64,000 nt of DNA, taken from positions 1 through 64,000 of the forward strand of contig NZ_PQVH01000009.1 of assembly GCF_004661485.1 (NCBI RefSeq). Reading direction: 5' to 3'. The stretch's first letter is position 1, and each line of letters opens with the position of its first letter. The stretch is from Methylotenera oryzisoli (GTDB lineage Bacteria > Pseudomonadota > Gammaproteobacteria > Burkholderiales > Methylophilaceae). The translations under genes were made by a program, and so were the position numbers. The notes beneath the pieces are model-generated. The model saw nothing but the letters and a program-made list of their open reading frames with translations, had not been told where the DNA came from and searched no databases. Below are positions 15,671-23,335 of the stretch, piece after piece.

Positions 15671-16465
15671 TTGAACTTGTTCAATTATAAAGATGAGCCG
15701 CCATCTAAGCGGTTATTGAAACAGCACTTCATTGATGCTAACAGAGGCGCCTTTCCGCAAGATACGCTTAACTGTGTTGCGCACTTGATTTTGGTGATTG
15801 AAAGCCCGGATGAAATGATGTCGGTGGCGTTGGAATTTATCGTCAAAAAACTCGAAGCGTGCCGTGCAGATATTGGCTTTGTCAGGCCACAAGACAGTAT
15901 TTACAGGCCTGCTTTTATTTATTACAACGCAAGCTCAAGTCCGCTGAACTGCACTGGAACAGTGTATTCCAACCAAGACAGAGTGTTCCAGAAAACCTGG
16001 CATCAGCGCCTGCCAGTTGCTTGTGACAATGTAACCTCGAGCCCGCTGCTACTCGATTCCAGGAAAAAATTCGAGTCGATTCAGAGCAAGTCTATTTTAT
16101 TTCAAAGATTAGTGTGGGATAGAAGCCCGCTCGGCATGGCGTGTATTGATTTTACGCATGAGCCTCATTTTTGGACACAAACTGAAATCGAATTTGTCGC
16201 AGAATTCTGCGAAACTTTTTTAGGACCTTTACTAGGCATTAGCCATTTTTGGCACGACCCTAAAAAATACCAGCTCGTCAAAAAACCTACTGAGTCCGAG
16301 CTAATTGCAATCAAACTTGCAGCAAAAGGCATGAGCTATAAACAAATTGCAAATGAATTAGGTAAGTCTGTGCGCACCATTGAGAACCAACTCAGAAGCG
16401 CCCGAGATACGCTAAATGCAGCAAATCAAGCAGAGTTAATTACCAAATGCTCAATCTGGCTTTAG
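15671..16465 (+). CDS. LuxR-family transcriptional regulator
   Basis: The 264-residue protein has an N-terminal GAF-like sensing region (about 20-190) and a C-terminal GerE/LuxR helix-turn-helix (about 205-260: PTESELIAIKLAAKGMSYKQ, then GKSVRTIENQLRSARD). The start is TTG 15671, the first codon after AAGG at 15658-15661; no in-frame ATG comes until deep inside the sensor region. It is divergent from the cupin/unknown/porin operon with 247 bases between, so it probably controls that operon. The signal is unknown. The homoserine-lactone-binding residues of quorum LuxR proteins are not apparent. Confidence 0.85.
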   Translation: MNLFNYKDEPPSKRLLKQHFIDANRGAFPQDTLNCVAHLILVIESPDEMMSVALEFIVKKLEACRADIGFVRPQDSIYRPAFIYYNASSSPLNCTGTVYSNQDRVFQKTWHQRLPVACDNVTSSPLLLDSRKKFESIQSKSILFQRLVWDRSPLGMACIDFTHEPHFWTQTEIEFVAEFCETFLGPLLGISHFWHDPKKYQLVKKPTESELIAIKLAAKGMSYKQIANELGKSVRTIENQLRSARDTLNAANQAELITKCSIWL

Positions 16466-17361
16466 GCTAGCTCACTCAGAAACTGTGGTCTTAGTTCTGC
16501 TTGTGCCAGATCTAAAAATGCACGTAGCTTAGGCGGCATAAAGCGCTGCTTTGGGTACACCAGATGAACGGGGTCAGCTTTACCTTGCCAGTCAGGGAGA
16601 ACCCTTAATAAATCCCCCCTATTCACTCCTTGTTTGCAGATAAAAGCAGGCAATAGTGCTATGCCCTGCCCATTTTCTGTCATCGATTTAACGACGCCAA
16701 TACTGTTTGCCATGGTGCGTGCCTGTAATGGAATGGTCATGCTGCTGTACTCACTCCTCAAGGTCCAGGCATCGCGCCCCATGGGAGTAAACTGCAAGCA
16801 ATGGTGTGCATGTATGTCTTGTGGCTCCTCTAATGGCGCTGCTTTTTTTAAATACTCATGACTGGCAAATAGCTCCCAATGTATCGTACCTAATGATTTT
16901 GCAATCAGGCTGGAGTCGCGTAAGTCACCTGTACGAATTGCAACATCGACCCCCTCCGCCACGAGATCTATATAGCGGTCGGTCAGTAGCAACTCCACCT
17001 CCAATTCAGGAAATTCTCGCTGTGTACGCTGTATCAGGTTAGCTAGCAGACTATCACCAAGGTCAGCAGGTGCTGTCACTTTCAGTTTGCCTTGAGGTTG
17101 CTTGCGCGCCTCGTCGACGGCAGCTTCTGCCTCCAGCAAATAGCTCAGCCCCTGCGAGGCATGATGATAATAAACAGTGCCAGCTTCAGTCAGGCTTAGC
17201 CTTCTGGTAGTACGTTGCAACAGCGTAATACCAAGCCGCTTTTCTAATCTGGATATTCTGGTACTTACGGTTGAGGTAGGCAGCCCAACCTGCCTAGCTG
17301 CCGCACTAAAACTGCCAGCCTGTACAACCTTTACAAACACCGCTGATTCGTTGAAATCCAT
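16462..17361 (-). CDS. LysR-type transcriptional regulator
   Basis: The 299-residue protein has a winged helix-turn-helix at the N-terminus (FVKVVQAGSFSAAARQVG, then STVSTRISRLEKRLG) and a two-lobed effector-binding domain from about residue 90. It resembles the large group of LysR proteins that govern adjacent oxidoreductase genes. It is divergent from the pirin-ycaC-monooxygenase operon. The gap holds the palindrome TTCATTTAAATGAA directly at its start. Its 3' end overlaps the LuxR gene by 4 bases (convergent). The inducer is unknown. Confidence 0.92.
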   Translation of the reverse strand: MDFNESAVFVKVVQAGSFSAAARQVGLPTSTVSTRISRLEKRLGITLLQRTTRRLSLTEAGTVYYHHASQGLSYLLEAEAAVDEARKQPQGKLKVTAPADLGDSLLANLIQRTQREFPELEVELLLTDRYIDLVAEGVDVAIRTGDLRDSSLIAKSLGTIHWELFASHEYLKKAAPLEEPQDIHAHHCLQFTPMGRDAWTLRSEYSSMTIPLQARTMANSIGVVKSMTENGQGIALLPAFICKQGVNRGDLLRVLPDWQGKADPVHLVYPKQRFMPPKLRAFLDLAQAELRPQFLSELA

Positions 17362-17366
17362 AATTG

Positions 17367-17380
17367 TTCATTTAAATGAA
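17367..17380. promoter_or_regulatory. Palindrome between lysR and pirin genes
   Basis: TTCATTTAAATGAA is a perfect 14-bp palindrome 5 bases upstream of the LysR start codon and about 95 bases before the pirin start. The position fits an autoregulatory LysR site, although the sequence lacks the classical T-N11-A spacing. Confidence 0.35.
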
Positions 17381-17474
17381 AAGTAATTTCACATTTAACC
17401 ATCTAGTGTTTGATTTGTCATGTGTTTATAGTGGTAATCATCGTAACGCAGTACAAAAATCAAGGAAAAACATC

Positions 17475-18338
17475 ATGAAAAAACTAGCTTTTATTAAACG
17501 CAGCAACGGTAATCACTGGGTAGGTGATGGCTTCCCTGTGCAAAGCATTTTTTCTTACCGCGACATCTATGAAGAAATGTCACCGTTCCTACTGATGGAT
17601 TACGCAGGCCCAACTAATTTTGAGCCAACAGAGCAACGCCGTGGTGTAGGCAAGCATCCACACCGCGGTTTCGAAACAGTCACCATCGTCTACGACGGTC
17701 AAGTGTCACACCATGACTCAACCAATGCAGGTGGCACTATCGGCGCAGGTGATGTGCAATGGATGACCGCCGGTTCCGGCATTATCCATGAGGAATATCA
17801 CGGTGATGACTATGCCCACACTGGCGGACCTTTCGAAATGATACAACTCTGGGTCAACCTGCCAGCTAAACATAAGATGACCAGCCCTGGCTATCAAGGC
17901 ATTACCAGCGCACAAATACCAGAAATTAAACTGGCTGGTGACGCAGGCAAAGTGCGCGTAATTGCAGGTGAGTTCGCAGGGCAAAAAGGACCAGCGCATA
18001 CCTTCAGTAGCATGAATGTATGGGATATCAGATTGAATGCCGGCAGTACAACGACATTTAACTTGCCAGAAGGTCATACCACTGCCTTATTCGTATTGCA
18101 TGGTGCGATAGGGACTGGGGATGTACACACTATCCAGCCATCTGAGCTTGCGGTCATGCAGCGTGAAGGCACAGAACTGGTGTTGGAAGCACAGCAAGAC
18201 ACAGTGCTGCTGTTATTAAACGGGGCACCGCTGAATGAACCAGTGGTTGGCCATGGCCCTTTTGTCATGAACACCTGGGAGGAAATCAATCAGGCTGTTG
18301 ATGACTACAACAATGGTCGCTTTGCAGTAGCGGCATAA
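17475..18338 (+). CDS. Pirin family protein
   Basis: The 287-residue bicupin starts at ATG 17475 with AAGGA eight bases upstream; the longer frame to 17376 runs through the regulatory region. The pirin metal site is visible: KHPHRGFETV supplies two histidines and GIIHEEYH a histidine and glutamate. The C-terminal cupin includes FVLHGAIGTGDVHT. Bacterial pirins bind iron; some oxidise quercetin-like flavonoids, others bind partner enzymes. It heads an operon with ycaC and a monooxygenase-like gene under the divergent LysR regulator. Confidence 0.9.
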   Translation: MKKLAFIKRSNGNHWVGDGFPVQSIFSYRDIYEEMSPFLLMDYAGPTNFEPTEQRRGVGKHPHRGFETVTIVYDGQVSHHDSTNAGGTIGAGDVQWMTAGSGIIHEEYHGDDYAHTGGPFEMIQLWVNLPAKHKMTSPGYQGITSAQIPEIKLAGDAGKVRVIAGEFAGQKGPAHTFSSMNVWDIRLNAGSTTTFNLPEGHTTALFVLHGAIGTGDVHTIQPSELAVMQREGTELVLEAQQDTVLLLLNGAPLNEPVVGHGPFVMNTWEEINQAVDDYNNGRFAVAA

Positions 18339-18386
18339 AAACAATACAAAACTTTAATTTCAAATTATTTATTGAGGAGTAATACC

Positions 18387-19013
18387 ATGAACAAACCATA
18401 CGTACGTCTAGACCGCGATAACGCAGTAGTGTTACTAGTAGATCACCAAGCAGGCCTGTTATCTTTAGTGCGTGATATTGAGCCAGACCGCTTTAAGAAC
18501 AATGTGTTGGCACTAGCAGATGCTGCTAAGTACTTTAAGTTACCAACCATCTTAACCACGAGCTTTGAGAATGGCCCGAACGGTCCGTTGATGCCAGAGT
18601 TGAAAGCGATGTTCCCAGATGCACCATTCATTCCACGTCCAGGTCAAATCAATGCGTGGGATAACGAAGATTTTGTGAAAGCGATTAAAGCCACAGGTAA
18701 GAAGCAATTGATTATTGCTGGTGTGGTGACTGAGGTATGCGTGGCGTTCCCGGCATTGGCTGCGATTGAAGAGGGGTTTGAGGTGTTTGTGGTGGCGGAT
18801 GCTTCCGGTACGTTTAATGAAATGACACGTGATGCGGCATGGCAACGCATGGCAGCAGCTGGTGCGCAATTTATGACATGGTTCGGTGTGGCTTGTGAGT
18901 TACATCGTGACTGGCGTAATGATGTGGAAGGTTTGGCAACTTTGTTATCTAACCATATCCCGGATTACCGTAATCTGATTACTTCTTTTAACGCGCAAAG
19001 CGGTAGTAAATAA
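18387..19013 (+). CDS. ycaC: YcaC-like isochorismatase-family hydrolase
   Basis: At 208 residues this is very like E. coli YcaC over its whole length, including LLVDHQAGLLSLVRDIEP and VVTEVCVAFPALAAIEEGF. The nucleophile is Cys118 and the acid Asp19. Position 84 is Arg, as in YcaC, where many relatives have Lys. YcaC has no settled substrate; amide or imide hydrolysis is likely from the superfamily. The start ATG 18387 has GAGGAG upstream; the frame from 18372 lacks this. It follows the pirin gene by 48 bases. Confidence 0.93.
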   Translation: MNKPYVRLDRDNAVVLLVDHQAGLLSLVRDIEPDRFKNNVLALADAAKYFKLPTILTTSFENGPNGPLMPELKAMFPDAPFIPRPGQINAWDNEDFVKAIKATGKKQLIIAGVVTEVCVAFPALAAIEEGFEVFVVADASGTFNEMTRDAAWQRMAAAGAQFMTWFGVACELHRDWRNDVEGLATLLSNHIPDYRNLITSFNAQSGSK

Positions 19014-19033
19014 CTGCAATAAATAATTATAAA

Positions 19034-19067
19034 TATCCCCAGGACGCTACTTTGAATCTTGGGGATA
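19034..19067 (+). other. Hairpin between ycaC and the monooxygenase-like gene
   Basis: TATCCCCA (19034-19041) pairs with TGGGGATA (19060-19067), 20 bases after the ycaC stop codon. No T run follows it. It may stabilise the upstream mRNA or moderate expression of the third gene. Confidence 0.4.
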
Positions 19068-19089
19068 ACATTTACCAGGGATAATAAGC

Positions 19090-19656
19090 ATGACTTTCAC
19101 ATTAGACACCGAACAAACTGCTACCGTTGTCATTTCGCACCATGTAAGAGATGACGTTAAGCTCGATTATGAAGCGTGGTTAAACGAGATTATTCCAGTT
19201 TCTAAAAGTTACCCTGGACACTTAGGTGTTAGCATCGTACATCCTGTAGCTGGAGCCACAGTCACCTATACGATAATTATTCGTTTTGATACGCGCAAAA
19301 ACCTGCTGACATGGATGAAGTCAGGCGATAGAAAAAATCTGATTAAAAAAGTACAGCCGTACCTGGTAGAAGATGATAAATTTTTTGTGCGTAGTGGTCT
19401 GGATTTTTGGTTCACGCCAGAAGAGGCGAAAGCCAAGCTACCAACAAAGTGGAAGCAATTGCTAATGACCTGGTCAGCAATTTTCCCATTAGTGTTAGCG
19501 ATGTCTGCAGTTATCGATTGGCTAGCAACTAGCGCCCACATTCCCCTGGGTCATGAGTTAAAAGTATTGAGCACGACGTTTCTGGTGGTATTGATGATGG
19601 TGTATGTAGTCATGCCGCGCTACACTAAGTTGGTACATAAATGGCTATTTAGCTAG
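19090..19656 (+). CDS. Antibiotic biosynthesis monooxygenase-like protein with membrane tail
   Basis: The 188-residue protein begins with a ferredoxin-like ABM domain (about residues 10-105: VISHHVRDDVKLDYEAWLNE, PGHLGVSIVHP, FWFTPEE). Two transmembrane helices follow (about 123-146 and 160-178) and a basic end. ABM domains oxidise small aromatic or quinone-like compounds without cofactor, or act as heme-binding proteins. This two-helix form is a recognised fusion. It is third in the operon after pirin and ycaC, and its GGGATAATAAGC ribosome region is normal. The joint role is probably detoxification of an oxidised aromatic, but that is inference. Confidence 0.82.
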   Translation: MTFTLDTEQTATVVISHHVRDDVKLDYEAWLNEIIPVSKSYPGHLGVSIVHPVAGATVTYTIIIRFDTRKNLLTWMKSGDRKNLIKKVQPYLVEDDKFFVRSGLDFWFTPEEAKAKLPTKWKQLLMTWSAIFPLVLAMSAVIDWLATSAHIPLGHELKVLSTTFLVVLMMVYVVMPRYTKLVHKWLFS

Positions 19657-19689
19657 CACTCAGAGCCAATCTGTATACAATAAACAGCC

Positions 19690-20022
19690 ATGAATTCATC
19701 TAATATAAATCTAGTGCACTTCCCTGCTGTCATTAAACTGTATGCAGATGATGAGTTGCTATTCATAGCCAATAGCTCAGATTTTGAGAACAATGCAGCC
19801 CTCAACAACATGTACTTCCAAGTGCAGGATATGCTGATTGATAAGCTCGGCCATGTGTTCAAACTCCACAAAACTGAGCGGCTCGCATTATCAACCACCA
19901 ACGATGTCATGCAACTTGATGAGGTGATTCAATTGATTCAACTGCATCTATCAAATCATGGTGCATGCTGCGTATCCAAATTTTCAGCGCATTCGATTGA
20001 AGACGCGTTTAACTGCCTTTAA
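19690..20022 (+). CDS. DUF4144-like hypothetical protein
   Basis: The 110-residue soluble protein begins with VHFPAVIKLYADDELLFIAN, which resembles the DUF4144 family pattern (WPAIIK...DDEL). The rest is predicted mixed alpha/beta with no catalytic motif I can name. It sits 33 bases after the monooxygenase-like gene on the same strand and might be a fourth operon member. The family assignment is from memory and should be treated as moderate. Confidence 0.6.
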   Translation: MNSSNINLVHFPAVIKLYADDELLFIANSSDFENNAALNNMYFQVQDMLIDKLGHVFKLHKTERLALSTTNDVMQLDEVIQLIQLHLSNHGACCVSKFSAHSIEDAFNCL

Positions 20023-20166
20023 TCCGGCACCACAGTGAACATACTAGGTAAGACAAATACCCTGTTTTTAAAACTTTATCTGGTCGTTAAATTTAATTGA
20101 ACTATAAAGTTGATCGCACGGTAAGTTTGGTTGCACTATTGTTTTGATTAACGTAACATTAATTAC

Positions 20167-20784
20167 ATGAATGATTTACCTAAAATCAATAAAGCAGGTG
20201 GCAAGCGCGAGGGTGCGGGCCGCAAGATTGGTTCTGGGAAATTTCGTGAACAAACCTCCGTGCTTAGAATCCCCACAAGCCAAGCAACTGTTATTAAAGA
20301 CTTCCTGGCTGCTTACCAACGAAAAAGAATGATGACCGATTTAGACGTAGTAACACAATTTGAATTACCCGCCTTAGTAACGCAATCAATGAAATTGCCA
20401 TTATTTAGCTCTAAAGTATCCGCAGGATTACCCAGCCCGGCTGAAGACCATTTAGAACAAAGGCTAGACCCTAATGACTTCTTGATTGATAAGAAAGACA
20501 GTACATTTTTTGTAACGATTCAAGGTTACTCCATGGTCGACATAGGCTTATTACCAGGCGATAAAGCCGTGGTTGACCGCGCTAAAATTGCCTCTATCGG
20601 CGATATTGTCTTAGCGGTAATTGACGGTGAATTTACCATCAAAACATTAAGCCGCACCAAAGAAGGTAATATCCGCCTACTTCCCGCAAACTCATCTGCG
20701 GACTATGCGCCTATTAATATCACAGAGGAAATGAACTTCGAGGTTTGGGGGGTGGTAACAGGCTCTTTCCGGCGCTTTAAATAA
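20167..20784 (+). CDS. umuD: Orphan UmuD/LexA-like S24 autoprotease
   Basis: The C-terminal 120 residues match UmuD: cleavage site Ala86-Gly87 in SAGLPSPAEDHLEQR, catalytic Ser122 in GYSMVDIG and Lys159 in GEFTIKTL. The spacings (Gly to Ser 35, Ser to Lys 37) equal those of E. coli UmuD. The N-terminal 80 residues are longer than in UmuD (about 24 before the cut) and basic (GGKREGAGRKIGSGKFREQ), possibly DNA-binding, as in UmuDAb-like repressors. No umuC follows; the next gene is a thioredoxin. No clear SOS box was found upstream. It may be a self-cleaving SOS-type regulator in place of a polymerase subunit. Confidence 0.82.
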   Translation: MNDLPKINKAGGKREGAGRKIGSGKFREQTSVLRIPTSQATVIKDFLAAYQRKRMMTDLDVVTQFELPALVTQSMKLPLFSSKVSAGLPSPAEDHLEQRLDPNDFLIDKKDSTFFVTIQGYSMVDIGLLPGDKAVVDRAKIASIGDIVLAVIDGEFTIKTLSRTKEGNIRLLPANSSADYAPINITEEMNFEVWGVVTGSFRRFK

Positions 20785-20941
20785 AGCAACGACCAAACAT
20801 AACCCAGTAAAACCAACTGACGATTACCTTGCTTTGATTACTCCACAATTTCTGTGGGTAAAGTTGTGGGATGGATGGGCACAGCGTGATTAAGTCACTG
20901 CTTTCAATCACCTTATTTATTTAGAGGCATTATTAGACAGC

Positions 20942-21250
20942 ATGCACCCCAATACTCCTATTAATCGTGAATTTCTCGACCAGCGCGCAGGTGCGACCTT
21001 GGTGGAGTTTGGCGCAACGTGGTGCGGCCATTGCCAAGCAGCTCAAGCAAACATCGGGGCAGCCATCAACGCTTACCCGAATATCCACCATATTAAGATT
21101 GAAGATGGCAAAGGTCAGCGCTTGGGCCGAACTTACGCGGTGAAGCTTTGGCCGACACTCATATTGTTACAAGACGGTGTAGAAATTGAACGACTAGTGC
21201 GTCCACTCAGTAAAACATCCATTACCGCAGCCTTAGCTAAGCTTAAATAA
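20942..21250 (+). CDS. Thioredoxin-like protein
   Basis: The 102-residue thioredoxin fold has the redox motif WCGHC (in FGATWCGHCQAAQ) and the conserved cis-proline region LWPTLILLQDG. It has no signal peptide, so it should reduce disulfides in the cytoplasm. The active-site dipeptide GH, in place of the GP of thioredoxin 1, is more typical of disulfide isomerase-like or specialised members. Ribosome binding is weak (GAGGC 17 bases upstream). It stands alone between the umuD-like gene and the pqqA region. Confidence 0.9.
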   Translation: MHPNTPINREFLDQRAGATLVEFGATWCGHCQAAQANIGAAINAYPNIHHIKIEDGKGQRLGRTYAVKLWPTLILLQDGVEIERLVRPLSKTSITAALAKLK

Positions 21251-21348
21251 CACGCACGCACCAACTTGCATTCCGGACAACGGATAGCAAACCAGAACGC
21301 ACCACATTTAAGCACTTAGCCATCAAGGCTTTAGGCAACAAAACTTGG

Positions 21349-21495
21349 TTAAACCATAAAGAACTGTATGGCGACAGCAGTGGGAACGACAAACACCGCA
21401 ACGACAAACACTGCAGTGAAGATAAAGCGTATGACTTGGTCGGCATCTAGCACTACATCGAGCGCGACATCATCATATTGTTGGTATGTGTACAT
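21349..21495 (-). CDS. 48-residue single-span membrane peptide near pqqA
   Basis: This short gene has a strong AAGGAG six bases before ATG 21495 and ends with TAA 21349-21351. The first 22 residues are acidic (MYTYQQYDDVALDVVLDADQ), followed by one transmembrane helix (about 22-46: FIFTAVFVVAVFVVPTAVAI). I do not recognise it. It lies 187 bases downstream of pqqA on the same strand, past a hairpin, so it may share the pqqA promoter by read-through. The ribosome site and clean hydrophobic profile support a real gene; no homologue is known to me. Confidence 0.55.
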   Translation of the reverse strand: MYTYQQYDDVALDVVLDADQVIRFIFTAVFVVAVFVVPTAVAIQFFMV

Positions 21496-21613
21496 TTAAA
21501 TCTCCTTAAGAAACTTTTGGTTTCCTGTTTATTACAAGTGAAGTAGGTAACTTCAATAACTTGCTTTATATAGTGGGTAACTATAGGCAAGTATTATGTC
21601 ATATAAATGACAA

Positions 21614-21631
21614 AGGGAGCCTAAGCTCCCT
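21614..21631 (-). terminator. Hairpin after pqqA
   Basis: AGGGAGC and GCTCCCT form a 7-bp perfect stem with a four-base loop, about 50 bases past the pqqA stop codon. On the minus strand TTTGTCATTT follows. It could be a partial terminator that leaves the peptide precursor message in excess of anything downstream. Confidence 0.55.
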
Positions 21632-21682
21632 CAATCTATTGCAAATACTGCTAGTACTAAAATAATTAAGTGCAAACAATAA

Positions 21683-21754
21683 TTATTTGTTCATAACGTA
21701 CATAGTAACTTCAAAGCCAAAACGCATTTCAGTAGCTGCTGGTGTTGTCCACAT
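21683..21754 (-). CDS. pqqA: PqqA, peptide precursor of the PQQ cofactor
   Basis: A 23-residue peptide with the PqqA hallmark: Glu15 and Tyr19 separated by three residues in FGFEVTMYVMNK, preceded by MWTTPAATEMR. PqqE cross-links this Glu and Tyr, and the joined residues become pyrroloquinoline quinone, the cofactor of methanol and sugar dehydrogenases. The start ATG 21754 has AGGAG 9 bases upstream. The other pqq genes (B, C, D, E) are not within the window, so this is a detached or extra copy, as known in some methylotrophs. Confidence 0.93.
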   Translation of the reverse strand: MWTTPAATEMRFGFEVTMYVMNK

Positions 21755-22022
21755 AATTATTCTCCTAAGTGTTTGTTTGAACTGACGATCTGTCTTGTTC
21801 GAATGGTTCCATTATGCACCAGTGCAGAGAAATAACACTGTCACTGTTCATGAATAACAGCTACGTAAAATCATGAACAACTAAAACTATATAGAAAACT
21901 GCCTATGCTTACGATGCACCAACGTAAAAAAACAAGCTAATCATATAATAATCAACGAGTTAATTGTAAATCAACAACGAGTTACGATGCGCAGATACGG
22001 CACATATCAAATTTTAAGATAA
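21755..22022. other. Upstream region of pqqA, no further gene seen
   Basis: The AT-rich stretch should contain the pqqA promoter on the minus strand; I cannot fix its hexamers. GCACTGGTGC is a small inverted repeat near 21818-21827. The tRNA-Leu terminator begins at 22023. Confidence 0.5.
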
Positions 22023-22052
22023 AAAAAGACCTCTCTTACGAGAGGTCTTTTT
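22023..22052 (-). terminator. Terminator of tRNA-Leu
   Basis: AAAAAGACCTCTC and GAGAGGTCTTTTT form a 13-bp stem with loop TTAC, with T-rich sequence on both sides. It starts about 8 bases after the 3' end of the tRNA gene and can work on both strands. Confidence 0.9.
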
Positions 22053-22059
22053 AATGTTT

Positions 22060-22144
22060 TGGTGCCCAGGGCCGGAATCGAACCGGCACGCCTCGCGGCG
22101 CGGGATTTTGAGTCCCGTGCGTCTACCAATTCCGCCACCTGGGC
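22060..22144 (-). tRNA. tRNA-Leu (anticodon CAA)
   Basis: The 85-base gene folds as a leucine tRNA. The acceptor stem is GCCCAGG/CCTGGGC with encoded A-CCA, the D-loop contains TTGGTAGACGC, and the anticodon stem CGGGA/TCCCG has loop CTCAAAA (anticodon CAA, reading UUG). It has a long class II variable arm and the T-loop GGTTCGATTCC. It is transcribed on the minus strand, divergent from queA, with a strong terminator directly after it. Confidence 0.95.
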
Positions 22145-22197
22145 CTCTTGGAATTATACATTCCTGTATAATTGCGATTTCGCTATTATAGCAAGCT

Positions 22198-23241
22198 ATG
22201 AGCCATATGAAAACCCAAGATTTCGATTTTTATTTACCTTCTTCATTAATTGCACAACATCCCTCCTCAGAACGCACTGCCAGCCGCATGTTATACCTCA
22301 ATAGCGCAAGCAGTGAATTAACGGATAAACAGTTTTTAGACTTTCCTGATTTCTTCAAGGCCGGCGATTTACTCATTTTTAATGACACCCGCGTGATTAA
22401 GGCTCGCCTGTTCGGAAATAAACACTCTGGCGGCAGTGTTGAAGTATTGATTGAACGGGTGATTAATCAAAATACTGCCTATGCACATGTACGTGCATCG
22501 CGTGCGCCTAAAGTTGGTAGCCGCATCACGCTTAGCGAAGCATTTGATGTGGAAGTCACTGCTCGCCACGACGATTTATTCGAGCTGCATTTTTTAAGCG
22601 AAGATTCAGTGTTTGAATTACTTGAGCAACATGGTGCATTGCCTTTACCACCTTATATTACCCACGGCGCCACAGACCATGATGAGGAGCGCTATCAAAC
22701 CGTATACGCAAAACACTTGGGGGCCGTGGCTGCGCCTACCGCAGGTTTACACTTTAGCACCGAGATTCTAGAGCAGCTTCAGGCAAAAGGTGTGAATATC
22801 GCTTACGTAACGCTGCACGTAGGCGCTGGTACGTTCCAGCCTGTGCGGGTAGATAACGTGGCAGACCATAAAATGCACAGCGAGTTATTTCATGTACCTC
22901 AAGAGACAGTGGCACTCATTGAAACAACCAAAGCGAATGGTGGCATCGTCACTGCAATTGGCACCACCGCAATGCGCGCCTTGGAGAGCGCCGCAAGAAG
23001 TGGAAAATTGGCCGCAGGCGAAGGCGACACCGATATTTTCATTACACCAGGGTACCGCTTTAACGTGGTTGACCGCCTGCTGACCAACTTTCATCTACCT
23101 AAAAGCACCTTACTCATGCTAGTCTCTGCATTTGCAGGCACCGACAACATCAGGAAGGCTTATGCTCATGCTGTAGAGGGAGAGTATCGTTTCTTTAGTT
23201 ATGGCGATGCCATGCTGATAGAGAAACTACAAGCAGCATAA
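22198..23241 (+). CDS. queA: S-adenosylmethionine:tRNA ribosyltransferase-isomerase QueA
   Basis: The 347-residue enzyme matches QueA along its length: [20 protein letters not shown] at the start, [18 protein letters not shown], the AAPTAGLHF motif, VGAGTFQPV and [17 protein letters not shown]. It transfers the ribosyl part of S-adenosylmethionine onto preQ1 in tRNA to make epoxyqueuosine. Two near starts (22198 and 22207) exist with no good ribosome site for either; I keep the first. tgt is not next to it in this window. Confidence 0.96.
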   Translation: MSHMKTQDFDFYLPSSLIAQHPSSERTASRMLYLNSASSELTDKQFLDFPDFFKAGDLLIFNDTRVIKARLFGNKHSGGSVEVLIERVINQNTAYAHVRASRAPKVGSRITLSEAFDVEVTARHDDLFELHFLSEDSVFELLEQHGALPLPPYITHGATDHDEERYQTVYAKHLGAVAAPTAGLHFSTEILEQLQAKGVNIAYVTLHVGAGTFQPVRVDNVADHKMHSELFHVPQETVALIETTKANGGIVTAIGTTAMRALESAARSGKLAAGEGDTDIFITPGYRFNVVDRLLTNFHLPKSTLLMLVSAFAGTDNIRKAYAHAVEGEYRFFSYGDAMLIEKLQAA

Positions 23242-23335
23242 AAAAACATAAGCATGATTGCTTGAACTATATTGAACAAAAACCAGCATCACTTGGACTA
23301 ATTGACACTTAACCGTTTGAAGAAATAGAGAAAAA

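Noticed and set aside
20075-20166. LexA-type SOS box before the umuD-like gene
   Set aside because: No CTG-N10-CAG sequence was found. The palindrome-like GTAACATTAATTAC at 20153-20166 overlaps the start and is weak evidence.
21243-21446. 67-codon minus-strand frame near pqqA
   Set aside because: It lacks a ribosome site and overlaps the better-supported 48-residue gene in another frame as well as the thioredoxin 3' end.
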